A stretch of 12,743 nucleotides of DNA, from positions 1 to 12,743 of the forward strand of contig WQWK01000033.1 of assembly GCA_009785395.1 (NCBI GenBank). Reading direction: 5' to 3'. Shown one piece after another: positions 5,860-12,460 of this stretch. The stretch's first letter is position 1. Each line of letters starts with the position of its first letter. The stretch comes from Conexibacteraceae bacterium. Its GTDB lineage: Bacteria > Actinomycetota > Thermoleophilia > Solirubrobacterales > Solirubrobacteraceae. A model generated the notes under the pieces. The model saw only the letters and a program-made list of their open reading frames with translations. It was not told the DNA's origin and ran no database searches. The position numbers were made by a program, and so were the translations under genes.

Positions 5860-6852
5860 TCAGTCGGTCGCGACGGCTGCGTCGGCATCCCGGGGCTCGG
5901 CTTCCGGGGTCGCGTCAGGCCGCGACACCAGCCCGAACATGACATAGGCGAGCAGCACCAGCGGCAGCCCGCTGTTGGGGTCGGTGGCACCGCCCTGGAA
6001 GATCCCGCCGAAACCCTCGCCGAACACCCAGAAGGCCAGGCTGACCACGATCGAGAGCTGCAGGAGCTCACGCGCGCGCCAGCGGGCGGCGACGCCGATC
6101 CCGATCAGCAGCGAGACGGCCGCCATCACCAGCGCGATCGGCAGGCCGTCGCCGGTTGCGGCGTTCGCCGCCCAGTTCTGGACGCTCGAGAGCCAGCTCA
6201 TGCCCGACGGCGCTGCGTTGATCGCGTTCGTGATCGCATCGGCGCCGCTGCTCGGCTGCTGCAGCCACAGATATGCCATCAGCACCCACAGCGCGCACCA
6301 CGCGATCCGGGCGCCCTGGGCGCCGAGCAGGCCTCCGGGCCGGGCGCTCGGCCAGACGATCAGCGCGATCAGCGCGTAGATCAGGACCGCACCGGGAGCA
6401 CCGGTGAGCGGCGCCGCCATCGACATGAACATCATCCCGAACGCCTCGCCGAACCACCACACGAACAGCGCCCAGACGATCGAGAGCGCGAGCGCAGGCC
6501 GCGCGGTCGGCCTGTAGAGGATCCCCAGGCCGATCACGACCTGCGTGAGCGCGAACAGCGTGTTGAACAGCGTCAGGTTGCCGCCCGCGGTGTTTGCCCC
6601 CCAGCGGACACTGTCGCCAACCCACGTCGGTTGGCCCGGGGTCAGCGCCGTGATCATCTGGACGAAGCCCCGGGAATACATGAAGGACTGGAACTGCAGA
6701 CCGCCGTCCAGCAGCCAGATGAGCGCGAGCAACGTCTGACCCGCACGTGTCCGGTCCGACAGGAAATAGGCGCGGACCGAGGCGCGACTCCCCTCCAACT
6801 GGAGCCGGCCAACCACGTCGCCTTGCGTCGTGGCGGGTGTGAATGTGGTCAT
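5860..6852 (-). CDS. Polytopic membrane protein with a 143-residue internal duplication (DoxX-like)
   Basis: 330 residues, strongly hydrophobic with about eight predicted membrane segments. Start ATG 6852 follows GGAAGGTGAGCGC, an acceptable ribosome binding site. The two halves align without gaps at an offset of 143: WLLDGGLQ (46) with WVLMAYLW (189), WGAN (84) with WAAN (227), IGLG (107) with IGIG (250), LSIV (123) with LSIV (266), FGEAFG (134) with FGEGFG (277). After the second FGEGFG comes GGIFQGGATDPNSG, which looks like the family's most conserved stretch. Helix content and unit size resemble the four-helix DoxX/MauE group, but I do not recognise the family firmly. The single cysteine (C186) rules out a CXXC thiol-relay role for this subunit alone. 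The stop is 10 bases before the SCO/TlpA fusion gene, so the two form an operon and may form one complex. Confidence 0.8.
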   Translation of the reverse strand: MTTFTPATTQGDVVGRLQLEGSRASVRAYFLSDRTRAGQTLLALIWLLDGGLQFQSFMYSRGFVQMITALTPGQPTWVGDSVRWGANTAGGNLTLFNTLFALTQVVIGLGILYRPTARPALALSIVWALFVWWFGEAFGMMFMSMAAPLTGAPGAVLIYALIALIVWPSARPGGLLGAQGARIAWCALWVLMAYLWLQQPSSGADAITNAINAAPSGMSWLSSVQNWAANAATGDGLPIALVMAAVSLLIGIGVAARWRARELLQLSIVVSLAFWVFGEGFGGIFQGGATDPNSGLPLVLLAYVMFGLVSRPDATPEAEPRDADAAVATD

Positions 6853-6897
6853 GCGCTCACCTTCCCGATCCCGGACAGTACTCAGGAATCCGGGCCG

Positions 6898-6903
6898 AGT
6901 ATA
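6898..6903 (-). promoter_or_regulatory. Candidate -10 for the membrane protein/SCO-TlpA operon
   Basis: On the minus strand TATACT, one mismatch from TATAAT, lies 45 bases before ATG 6852, giving a leader of about 40 bases with a ribosome binding site. I see no good -35 hexamer at 16-18 bases. It is separated from the divergent groES promoter by about 60 bases. Confidence 0.4.
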
Positions 6904-6942
6904 CGGCTCAACCTAAGCGCACGCTTCACAAGCGAGCGCCAA

Positions 6943-6955
6943 CTGTTGCTAACAG
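6943..6955. other. Short dyad in the divergent intergenic region
   Basis: CTGTT-GCT-AACAG is a perfect 5-bp inverted repeat covering the expected -35 position of the groES promoter (-10 at 6962). It could be a second operator or chance; it does not match the HspR site (CTTGAGT-N7-ACTCAAG). Confidence 0.3.
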
Positions 6956-6961
6956 AGCGGC

Positions 6962-6967
6962 TATAGT
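6962..6967 (+). promoter_or_regulatory. groES-groEL promoter -10 element
   Basis: TATAGT differs from the sigma-70 consensus at one base. Transcription start would be about 6974, so the CIRCE operator begins within a few bases of it, the usual arrangement for HrcA repression. No clear -35 hexamer is seen at 16-18 bases. Confidence 0.6.
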
Positions 6968-6976
6968 GCGCAAACG

Positions 6977-7003
6977 TTGGCACTCGCCATACGAGAGTGC
7001 CAA
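6977..7003. promoter_or_regulatory. CIRCE operator (HrcA binding site)
   Basis: TTGGCACTC-N9-GAGTGCCAA is a perfect 9-bp inverted repeat with the exact 9-base spacer of CIRCE. It differs from the classical TTAGCACTC by A to G at position 3, and the other arm carries the compensating change, so symmetry is complete. Its place between the -10 element and groES shows heat-shock control by HrcA; hrcA itself is not in the window. Confidence 0.95.
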
Positions 7004-7055
7004 AACAGGCATTACAAGCATCAATCTCAAGGGATAGAACCCGGAGGCTGCATAG

Positions 7056-7358
7056 ATGGCTAGCAAGCTCAAGCTCAAGCCCCTTGGCGATCGCCTGATC
7101 GTGCGTGCGATCGACGAGGAGGAGACGACCGCCAGTGGCATCGTGCTCCCCGACACCGCCAAGGAGAAGCCCCAGAAGGGCAAGGTCCTGGCCGTCGGCG
7201 ACGGCAAGGTCAACGAGGACACCGGCAAGCGCACGGCGCTTGACGTCGAGGTCGGCGACGAGGTCCTGTACAGCAAGTACGGCGGGACCGAGATCAAGCT
7301 GGACGGCGAGGAGCTCCTCGTCCTCCGCGAGTCCGACGTACTCGCCAAGGTCCAGTAG
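7056..7358 (+). CDS. groES: Co-chaperonin GroES (Hsp10)
   Basis: 100 residues, the standard length. It forms the heptameric lid of the GroEL chamber in the cytoplasm and triggers folding-active encapsulation. The start [20 protein letters not shown], the mobile loop around residues 22-36 with the GroEL-contacting SGIVLPDTA, the GKVLAVGDG strand, and the ending [15 protein letters not shown] are all canonical. ATG 7056 is fixed by GGAGG at 7043-7047, eight bases upstream. The leader carries the CIRCE operator, so expression should rise on heat shock. GroEL follows after 32 bases in the same operon. Nothing is unusual. Confidence 0.98.
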   Translation: MASKLKLKPLGDRLIVRAIDEEETTASGIVLPDTAKEKPQKGKVLAVGDGKVNEDTGKRTALDVEVGDEVLYSKYGGTEIKLDGEELLVLRESDVLAKVQ

Positions 7359-7390
7359 GACCACCCGTCAAAAAGAGAACTGAGAGATAA

Positions 7391-9019
7391 ATGGCTCACA
7401 AGGAACTGAAGTACGACGCGGACGCACGCAAGGCGCTTGAGGCTGGCGTCGACGCGGTCGCCAACGCCGTCAAGGTCACGCTCGGCCCCAAGGGCCGCTA
7501 CGTCGTGATCGACAAGAAGTTCGGCGCCCCGACGATCACCAACGACGGCGTCACCATCGCCCGTGAGATCGAGGTCGAGGACGTCTTCCAGAACCAGGGC
7601 GCGCAGCTCGTCCGCGAGGTCGCCACGGCGACCAACGACGTCGCCGGCGACGGCACCACCACCGCGACCGTGCTGGCCCAGGCGATCGTCCGCCAGGGCC
7701 TGAAGAACGTCGCTGCCGGCGCCAACCCGCTTGCCCTGAAGCGCGGCATCGAGAAGGCCGTCGAGCAGGTCGTCGGCAACATCGAGAAGCAGTCGACTCC
7801 GGTCTCCGGCAAGGAGCAGATCGCGCGCGTCGCGACGATCTCCGCGGGCGACGAGGAGATCGGCGACCTGATCGCCGACGCGATCGACAAGGTCGGCAAG
7901 GACGGCGTGGTCAACGTCGAGGAGGGCCAGACCCTCGCGATGGACCTCGAGTTCACCGAGGGCATGCAGTTCGACAAGGGCTACATCAACCCGTACATGG
8001 TGACCGACACCGATCGCCAGGAGGCCGTGCTCGAGGATCCCTACATCCTCATCGCCAACCAGAAGATCGGCTCGGTCCGTGACGTGCTGCCCGTGCTCGA
8101 GCAGGTGATCCAGAGCGGCAAGCCGCTGCTGATCATCGCCGAGGACGTCGAGGGCGAGGCGCTCGCGACCCTGGTCGTCAACAAGCTCCGCGGCACCTTC
8201 ACCGGCGTTGCCGTCAAGGCGCCGGGCTTCGGCGACCGCCGCAAGCGCATGCTCGAGGACATCGCGATCCTCACCGGCGGCGAGGTCATCACCGAGGAGA
8301 TGGGCCTCAAGCTCGAGAACACCCAGATCACGCAGCTGGGCCGTGCCCGCCGCGTGGTGATCGCCAAGGACACGACGACGATCGTCGACGGCGCCGGCGA
8401 GTCGAGCGCGATCAAGGGCCGCATCAACCAGATCAAGAACGAGGTTGAGAACACCGACTCGGACTTCGATCGTGAGAAGCTCCAGGAGCGCCTCGCGAAG
8501 CTGTCCGGCGGTGTCGCGGTCGTCAAGGTCGGCGCCGCCACCGAGACCGAGATGAAGGAGAAGAAGCACCGCGTCGAGGACGCGCTGCAGGCCACCCGCG
8601 CCGCCCTCGAGGAGGGCATCGTGGCGGGCGGCGGTACCGCTCTCCTGGTCGCCCAGAAGGCGCTCTCGGTCGACGGCATCGAGGACGCCGACGAGCAGAC
8701 CGGCGCGAAGATCATCGTCCGCGCGCTCGAGGAGCCGCTGCGTCAGATCGCCGAGAACGCCGGCCTCGAGGGCTCGGTCGTCGTCAACGACGTCCGCAAG
8801 TCGAAGAAGGATCACGGCCTCAACGCAGCCAGCGGCGAGATCGTGAACCTGATCGCCGCCGGCATCATCGACCCGGCCATGGTGACCCGGTCGGCGCTGC
8901 AGAACGCCGCGTCGATCGCGAAGAACATCCTCACCACCGAGGCGATCATCGCCGAGGTTCCCGAGAAGGACGCCCCCGGCGCAGGCGCCGGCATGCCTGA
9001 CATGTCGGGGATGATGTAG
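7391..9019 (+). CDS. groEL: Chaperonin GroEL (Hsp60)
   Basis: 542 residues, full length. It is the ATP-driven double-ring chaperonin that folds proteins together with GroES. Canonical segments are present: [20 protein letters not shown] near residue 31, [11 protein letters not shown] with the ATP-site aspartate near 52, [15 protein letters not shown] with the catalytic loop aspartate near 87, the apical-domain substrate region ([21 protein letters not shown], split by apical strands), and [21 protein letters not shown] with the second hydrolytic aspartate near 398. The tail [13 protein letters not shown] is the Gly/Met-rich type of the housekeeping GroEL, not the His-rich tail of actinobacterial GroEL1 paralogues. 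A weak GAGAG ribosome site lies four bases before ATG. Codon use is strongly biased to C-ending codons, as expected for high expression. A strong terminator closes the operon. Confidence 0.98.
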   Translation: MAHKELKYDADARKALEAGVDAVANAVKVTLGPKGRYVVIDKKFGAPTITNDGVTIAREIEVEDVFQNQGAQLVREVATATNDVAGDGTTTATVLAQAIVRQGLKNVAAGANPLALKRGIEKAVEQVVGNIEKQSTPVSGKEQIARVATISAGDEEIGDLIADAIDKVGKDGVVNVEEGQTLAMDLEFTEGMQFDKGYINPYMVTDTDRQEAVLEDPYILIANQKIGSVRDVLPVLEQVIQSGKPLLIIAEDVEGEALATLVVNKLRGTFTGVAVKAPGFGDRRKRMLEDIAILTGGEVITEEMGLKLENTQITQLGRARRVVIAKDTTTIVDGAGESSAIKGRINQIKNEVENTDSDFDREKLQERLAKLSGGVAVVKVGAATETEMKEKKHRVEDALQATRAALEEGIVAGGGTALLVAQKALSVDGIEDADEQTGAKIIVRALEEPLRQIAENAGLEGSVVVNDVRKSKKDHGLNAASGEIVNLIAAGIIDPAMVTRSALQNAASIAKNILTTEAIIAEVPEKDAPGAGAGMPDMSGMM

Positions 9020-9045
9020 GCCTGATTCCTCAGGAGTTGTAGTTG

Positions 9046-9077
9046 GAGGGCCCGGCATGCGTTGCCGGGCCCTCTTT
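9046..9077 (+). terminator. Rho-independent terminator of groES-groEL
   Basis: GAGGGCCCGGCA pairs perfectly with TGCCGGGCCCTC (12 bp) around a 5-base loop TGCGT, followed by TTT. It lies 26 bases after the groEL stop. A smaller hairpin, CCTGA-TTCC-TCAGG, precedes it at 9021-9034. Confidence 0.92.
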
Positions 9078-9105
9078 CGTCCGGTGGTCGGTGCGCCGCA
9101 TCCGC

Positions 9106-9119
9106 GTGAGGCTTTTCAC
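9106..9119. promoter_or_regulatory. Second CRP-type dyad, upstream of the phosphatase gene
   Basis: GTGA-GGCTTT-TCAC with flanks C and A matches TGTGA-N6-TCACA at nine of ten positions. It lies in the spacer between the groEL terminator and the phosphatase, about 40 bases before the candidate -10. Its right half is shared with the PHO-box-like repeat, so the two readings compete. Confidence 0.42.
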
Positions 9120-9135
9120 ACGATGATCACACGCG
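9114..9135 (+). promoter_or_regulatory. PHO-box-like 11-bp direct repeat and phosphatase promoter
   Basis: TCACACG occurs at 9116-9122 and 9127-9133, an exact 11-base period. The 11-mers 9114-9124 and 9125-9135 match the Streptomyces PhoP repeat GTTCACCCGGC at about 7 and 8 of 11 positions. The second unit overlies the -35 position of a candidate -10 element TAGGTT (9152-9157), the arrangement of PhoP-activated promoters. A following weak third unit is not convincing. The assignment is supported by the downstream gene being a phosphatase. Confidence 0.4.
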
Positions 9136-9195
9136 GCCATTACACAGTCTTTAGGTTTGGTGTTCTCATCCGTACCCCTGAGAGGAGAAGTTCCA

Positions 9196-10467
9196 TTGCG
9201 CAAGACATTTGCGTGGCTGAAGCATTCGCGGCGCGCCGCGGTGCTCGCCGGGCTGATGGCGATCGTGCTGGGCGTGGGCGCCGGCGTCGTCGTCGCTGAC
9301 CCCGGCCACTGGTTCAGCAACGACAACGACTGGCCGTACAACAACCCCGGACCCGCACCCGTGCTGGCCGCCGTCGGCGACATCTCGTGCCAGCCCGGCA
9401 GCCCGCAGGGCAGCGAGAAGGCGAGTGACGTCTGCACCGGCGGCACTGCCGCCGACACGCGCGACGCCGCCCAGAACGCGACCGCGATGCAGGTCGAGAA
9501 CATGCACCCGGCCCTGGTCGCGGTGCTCGGCGACGAGCAGTACCAGAACGGCACGTACTCGGACTTCGAGAACTCGTTCGACAAGTACTGGGGCGCGTTC
9601 AAGATGATCCAGCGCCCGGCGCCCGGCAACCACGAGTTCTACGACAACCACGGCCAGAACGGCGTCCGCGGACTCGGTTACTTCGACTACTACAACGGCA
9701 TCCAGCACAACGCCTCCGACGGCTCGGAGATCGACACCACGGTCACGTCCTCGTCCGGCGGCACCACGGTCCAGCCTGCGCCGCAGGAGCAGGGCCAGGC
9801 CGGCGACTACGGCAGCAGCGGTAACGGCTGGTACTCCTACAACCTGGGCGACTGGCACCTGATCTCGCTCAACATCGAGTGCCAGTACGAGCCCGGCGGG
9901 TGCAGCACGACCGGCTCCTGGTTCGAGTCCGAGACCAAGTGGCTCGAGCAGGATCTGGCGCAGAACCACGAGCCCTGCGTGGCCGCGTACTGGCACCAGC
10001 CGACGTTCAGCTCGACCGCCGGCGCCGAGGCAAACGGCATGGGCGACAGCAACGAGGGCGACACCGCCGACGCCTGGTGGAAGATCCTCTACGCCGCTCA
10101 CGCGACGCTGATCCTCAACGGCCACGACCACGTGTACGCGCGGTTTGCACCGATGAACCCGGCCGGTCAGGCGGATCCGAAGAACGGTATCCGCGAGTTC
10201 GTCATCGGCACCGGTGGTGAGGCACTCGACGTCAACGCCAACGACCCGAACAGCGGTACGGCGTTCCCGGGCCCCTCGACGATCCAGGCCGAGGCCGACC
10301 AGTGGTACGGCGTGATGAAGTTCACGCTGGGCAACGGCTATTACAAATGGGACTACCAGTCCGCCATGGAGGACCCGAAGTTCGTCCCCGCCGGCGGTAC
10401 CCCGACCACCTACAGCGACACCGGGTCCGGCGCCTGCAACAGCGCGCACGGCATCGGTCACGCGTGA
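9196..10467 (+). CDS. Secreted calcineurin-like metallophosphoesterase
   Basis: 423 residues from TTG 9196, chosen over the upstream TTG 9157 because AGAGGAGAAG lies just before it and the new N-terminus is a clean signal peptide: MRKTFAWLKHSRRAAVLAGL then a hydrophobic run ending VVVA-DPG (about residue 34). SRRAAVL resembles a Tat motif. The dinuclear-metal phosphoesterase motifs appear in order: GDISC (D62), LGDEQY (D113), GNHEF (N145, H146), YWHQPTFSS (H267), and GHDHVYARF (H310, H312). The frame around them (YSYNLGDWHLISLN, IREFVIGTGGE) is that of the bacterial purple-acid-phosphatase-like group. It should hydrolyse phosphomonoesters or diesters outside the cell; substrate unknown. Six cysteines outside the signal (65, 80, 229, 236, 261, 414) may form disulfides. 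Upstream sites suggest phosphate or cAMP control. Confidence 0.88.
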   Translation: MRKTFAWLKHSRRAAVLAGLMAIVLGVGAGVVVADPGHWFSNDNDWPYNNPGPAPVLAAVGDISCQPGSPQGSEKASDVCTGGTAADTRDAAQNATAMQVENMHPALVAVLGDEQYQNGTYSDFENSFDKYWGAFKMIQRPAPGNHEFYDNHGQNGVRGLGYFDYYNGIQHNASDGSEIDTTVTSSSGGTTVQPAPQEQGQAGDYGSSGNGWYSYNLGDWHLISLNIECQYEPGGCSTTGSWFESETKWLEQDLAQNHEPCVAAYWHQPTFSSTAGAEANGMGDSNEGDTADAWWKILYAAHATLILNGHDHVYARFAPMNPAGQADPKNGIREFVIGTGGEALDVNANDPNSGTAFPGPSTIQAEADQWYGVMKFTLGNGYYKWDYQSAMEDPKFVPAGGTPTTYSDTGSGACNSAHGIGHA

Positions 10468-10495
10468 TCGCCGTCTGAGCTGAGCAGGTAAGGAA

Positions 10496-10527
10496 GAGGC
10501 CCGGGTGGGTGATCCCACCCGGGCCTC
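10496..10527. terminator. Bidirectional hairpin terminator between convergent genes
   Basis: GAGGCCCGGGTGGG pairs perfectly with CCCACCCGGGCCTC (14 bp) around a TGAT loop. It lies 28 bases after the phosphatase stop and 66 bases beyond the stop of the minus-strand gene. Neither side has a full U-tract (TGTGC on plus, TTCCTTACC on minus), as is common in actinobacteria. Confidence 0.85.
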
Positions 10528-10593
10528 TGTGCGCCGCGGGGTCCCGGTCCGGTCCGGCCGCCGCAGCAGCGGCGCGGCGGCCGGGAGAGTCGC

Positions 10594-10956
10594 TCAGGCG
10601 GCGACCTCGGGGGTCAGGCCGGCGCGCCGGAGCTGTGCGGCCCTGAGCTGCAGCATCGCCAGGATGTCGGCGGTGGGGATGAACGGGTTCGCGATCGCGG
10701 TCCAGCCGTCGAGTGAGACGGCGGCGACGATCGAGCCGCCCTGCTCCGCGACCACGCTGGTGCCGACCGGTGGCCGCGCGCTATCGAGCGCAGCCAGCCG
10801 CCACAGGGAGGGCGTGTCCGCTGCGACCGCCAGGCGGATCGCCAGCGGCGTCCACAGCGGGTCGGGGCGACGGCGCCGGGCGGGCGCCTGGGCCGGAACC
10901 GCCTCGAGGTGACGACGCTGCCGTTGCGGGGCGGTGGGGATGAGGGTCTCAGGCAT
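10594..10956 (-). CDS. Small GNAT-like protein of unknown function
   Basis: 120 residues from ATG 10956. GGAGGTG eight to ten bases upstream (10964-10970 on the opposite strand) supports this start; the frame is open further upstream but there overlaps the neighbour in another frame. Residues 1-40 are basic and Pro/Ala-rich. The core (about 43-105) reads IRLAVAADTPSLWRLAALDSARPPVG, VVAEQGGSIVAAVSLDGWTAIANPF, and ends PTADILAMLQLRAAQLRRAG. This resembles the first half of an acetyltransferase fold: D-x-x-L-x-R-L-A-x-L-D helix then two strands. The acetyl-CoA loop (Q/RxxGxG/A) is missing, so catalysis is doubtful. Similar short proteins are, as far as I recall, frequent hypothetical genes in actinobacteria. 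It overlaps the preceding 71-residue gene by ATGCCTGA, implying coupled translation. Confidence 0.72.
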   Translation of the reverse strand: MPETLIPTAPQRQRRHLEAVPAQAPARRRRPDPLWTPLAIRLAVAADTPSLWRLAALDSARPPVGTSVVAEQGGSIVAAVSLDGWTAIANPFIPTADILAMLQLRAAQLRRAGLTPEVAA

Positions 10957-11164
10957 CGTGAAGCACCTCCAGTCGCAGGATCTCGGCGCGCGCGATCGCG
11001 CGCTTGGTCTCGGGTGTGAACGCCAGTCCGGTGCGGATCTCCAGCACGCGGCGCTGGGCGTAGTCCATCTCGGAGGCGATCTCGCGGATGCGCCGGATGG
11101 CCTTGTGAGCGCGGGTGGCGAGGCCGTGGCCCGCGAAAGTGTTCTGTGTGTTGGTCGCTGACAT
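10949..11164 (-). CDS. Small helical protein of unknown function (71 residues)
   Basis: 71 residues from ATG 11164. I do not recognise a named family. After a polar N-terminus (about 1-16) the sequence is highly helical and charged: HKAIRRIREIASEMDYAQRR (20-39), VLEIRTGLAFTPETKRAIAR, and AEILRLEVLHDA. No membrane segment, cysteine or signal is present, so it is probably cytoplasmic; the arginine-rich amphipathic first helix could support protein or nucleic-acid contact. Its coding nature is supported by the ATGCCTGA overlap with the next gene, whose ribosome site lies inside it, and by C/G-rich third positions. A weak GAAGG lies unusually close to its ATG. Residues ending TKRAIARAE are encoded by a 16-bp palindrome at 10988-11003. 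It is the first gene of the unit behind the repeat-rich spacer. Confidence 0.68.
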   Translation of the reverse strand: MSATNTQNTFAGHGLATRAHKAIRRIREIASEMDYAQRRVLEIRTGLAFTPETKRAIARAEILRLEVLHDA

Positions 11165-11191
11165 GCCTTCATGATCAGCTAAGAAGCGACC

Positions 11192-11267
11192 CCTTACATC
11201 GGCAGAAAGGTGCCTATGTAAGGCGTCGAGGCCTTACCTCGGGCGACCTGGGCCGAAGGGGCCTTAC
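11192..11267. repeat. CCTTAC repeat array before the small gene pair
   Basis: CCTTAC occurs at 11192-11197, 11232-11237 and 11262-11267, spaced 40 and 30 bases, all multiples of about one helical turn. An inverted copy at 11218-11223 makes an 8-bp dyad CCTTACAT (11192-11199) and ATGTAAGG (11216-11223) with a 16-base spacer. The middle copy lies inside a smaller dyad CGAGG-CCTTA-CCTCG. The last copy contains the stop codon of the glycosyltransferase. The array fills the 99-base spacer and is the likely operator region for the minus-strand small genes; no convincing -10/-35 pair is seen. Confidence 0.55.
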
Positions 11268-12460
11268 GCGGGCGTCCGCGGCCGCGTCACGAGCGTCCCG
11301 TAAACGTCCAGCGTGCGGCGGGCGACCGCGGCCCAGTCGAAGCGCAGCACGTGCGTACGTGCCTCGCGGACCAGTCGCGCGCGGGCGGCGTCGTCGGTCA
11401 GGACGCGCTCGAGGATCTCGCGCAGCGCGTCGGCGTCGCGCGAGCGGAAGCGCAGCCCGACGCTGCCGTCACCGGGCACGACCTCGCGCAGGCCGCCGGT
11501 GTCGGCGACGACGCACAGGCAGCCCGACGCCATCGCCTCCAGTGCCACCAGGCCGAACGGCTCATAGATCGACGGGACGATGCAGAGGTCGGCGACGCGG
11601 TAGAGCGAGTGCAGCAGGTCGTCGCCGGTCCAGCCCAGGAAGGAGCCGTGCTCGCTCAAACCCAGCCGCTCCGCCTGGGCCTTGAGCTCGGCCTCGGCGG
11701 TGCCGGTTCCGGCGACAACGAACCGCACGCCCCCGTCACGCCCTGCGATCGGCGCCAACGCGTCGAGCGCCAGGTGGAAGCCCTTCTCGTAGACGAGCCG
11801 GCCGACGAGCAGCACGAGCCGCTCGTCCGGCGTCGCGAAGCGCGCCCGCAGCGCCGCCAGCTCCGGCTCCGGGGCGGCGATCAGCTCACTCGGGTCGATG
11901 CCGTTCGGGATCGCGGTGATCCGTCGCGGCGGGACGCCGAAGAGCTGTGCCACGTGCCTCGCCATGTAGGCCGAGCAGGTGAGGACGTGATCGGCGCGGC
12001 GCGCCATGCGCCGCTCGGCCGTGTGGATCCGGAATTGCGGGTGCTGGTGGACCCAGCCCTGATGACGACCGTACTCGGTCGCGTGGACCGTGACCAGCCA
12101 CGGCAATCCGGTGCCGGCGGCCGTCCGCCACGCGGCATCGGCAACCAGCCAGTCGTGCGAGTGCACGAGGTCGAACTCGAAGCGCTCGGCGAGCTCGGCG
12201 GCGCGCACGGCCATGTGTCGGTTCATCGCCGCGACCCAGCGCAGAAAGGCATCGACATCCTTGGGAAACGGGGGCTCGGCGACGCGGTGGATCCGCACGC
12301 CGTGGCGCGACTCCTGCAGCGGCAGGCGGCCGCCGCCACGGGTCAGCACGTGCACCTCCACGCCGGCGAGGGCGAGCTGTTCGGAGAGCTTGCGCACGTG
12401 GCGCCCGAGCCCGCCCTCGATCACCGGCGGGTACTCCCATGAGAGCTGCAGAACCCGCAT
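11264..12460 (-). CDS. GT4-family glycosyltransferase, glycogen/maltose-phosphate synthase-like
   Basis: 398 residues, a complete GT-B enzyme. The N-terminal domain opens MRVLQLSWEYPPVIEGGLG, with the Gly-rich donor loop (G16-G17-L-G19), and continues with DLVHSHDW (97-104) and VTVHATEYGRHQGW (123-136). The C-terminal Rossmann domain (about 185-375) has VGRLVYEKG (R221, K226, phosphate-binding), FVVAGTG, and the retaining EX7E motif E300-PFGLVAL-E308, followed by MASGCLCVVADTGG. This is the pattern of actinobacterial GlgM-like alpha-maltose-1-phosphate or glycogen synthases, but many GT4 enzymes share it, so donor and acceptor stay open. No membrane segment or signal is visible: cytoplasmic. 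No Shine-Dalgarno precedes the ATG; instead it overlaps an upstream TGA (TGATG), pointing to reinitiation after citrate synthase or the mini-ORFs. Confidence 0.87.
   Translation of the reverse strand: MRVLQLSWEYPPVIEGGLGRHVRKLSEQLALAGVEVHVLTRGGGRLPLQESRHGVRIHRVAEPPFPKDVDAFLRWVAAMNRHMAVRAAELAERFEFDLVHSHDWLVADAAWRTAAGTGLPWLVTVHATEYGRHQGWVHQHPQFRIHTAERRMARRADHVLTCSAYMARHVAQLFGVPPRRITAIPNGIDPSELIAAPEPELAALRARFATPDERLVLLVGRLVYEKGFHLALDALAPIAGRDGGVRFVVAGTGTAEAELKAQAERLGLSEHGSFLGWTGDDLLHSLYRVADLCIVPSIYEPFGLVALEAMASGCLCVVADTGGLREVVPGDGSVGLRFRSRDADALREILERVLTDDAARARLVREARTHVLRFDWAAVARRTLDVYGTLVTRPRTPA

Noticed and set aside
5850..6071. A 74-codon upstream extension of the SCO/TlpA fusion gene starting at 6071.
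   Set aside because: It would lie inside the membrane protein gene in another frame and bury the signal peptide; GTG 5849 starts right after the neighbour's stop.
8960..9019. GroEL as a specialised GroEL1 paralogue.
   Set aside because: The tail is Gly/Met-rich ([13 protein letters not shown]), not His-rich, so it is the housekeeping type.
6926..9058. A 710-codon open frame on the strand opposite groES-groEL.
   Set aside because: It is the mirror frame of two unmistakable conserved genes in GC-rich DNA; its composition (long runs of D, L, R, V, A) has no domain character.
10312..10325. A third exact GTGA-N6-TCAC dyad (GTGA-TGAAGT-TCAC).
   Set aside because: It is within the conserved 3' part of the phosphatase coding sequence (GVMKFTL) and far from any promoter; treated as chance, and it also tempers confidence in the two intergenic dyads.
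10988..11003. A 16-bp palindrome (GCGCGCGATCGCGCGC) as a regulatory site.
   Set aside because: It encodes Arg-Ala-Ile-Ala-Arg-Ala within the 71-residue gene and is a natural result of GC-rich Ala/Arg codons.
10956..11172. A 192-codon version of the GNAT-like protein starting at 11172.
   Set aside because: The extra 72 codons are out of frame with the 71-residue gene and read as Arg/Pro/Ser-rich nonsense; GGAGGTG supports ATG 10956.
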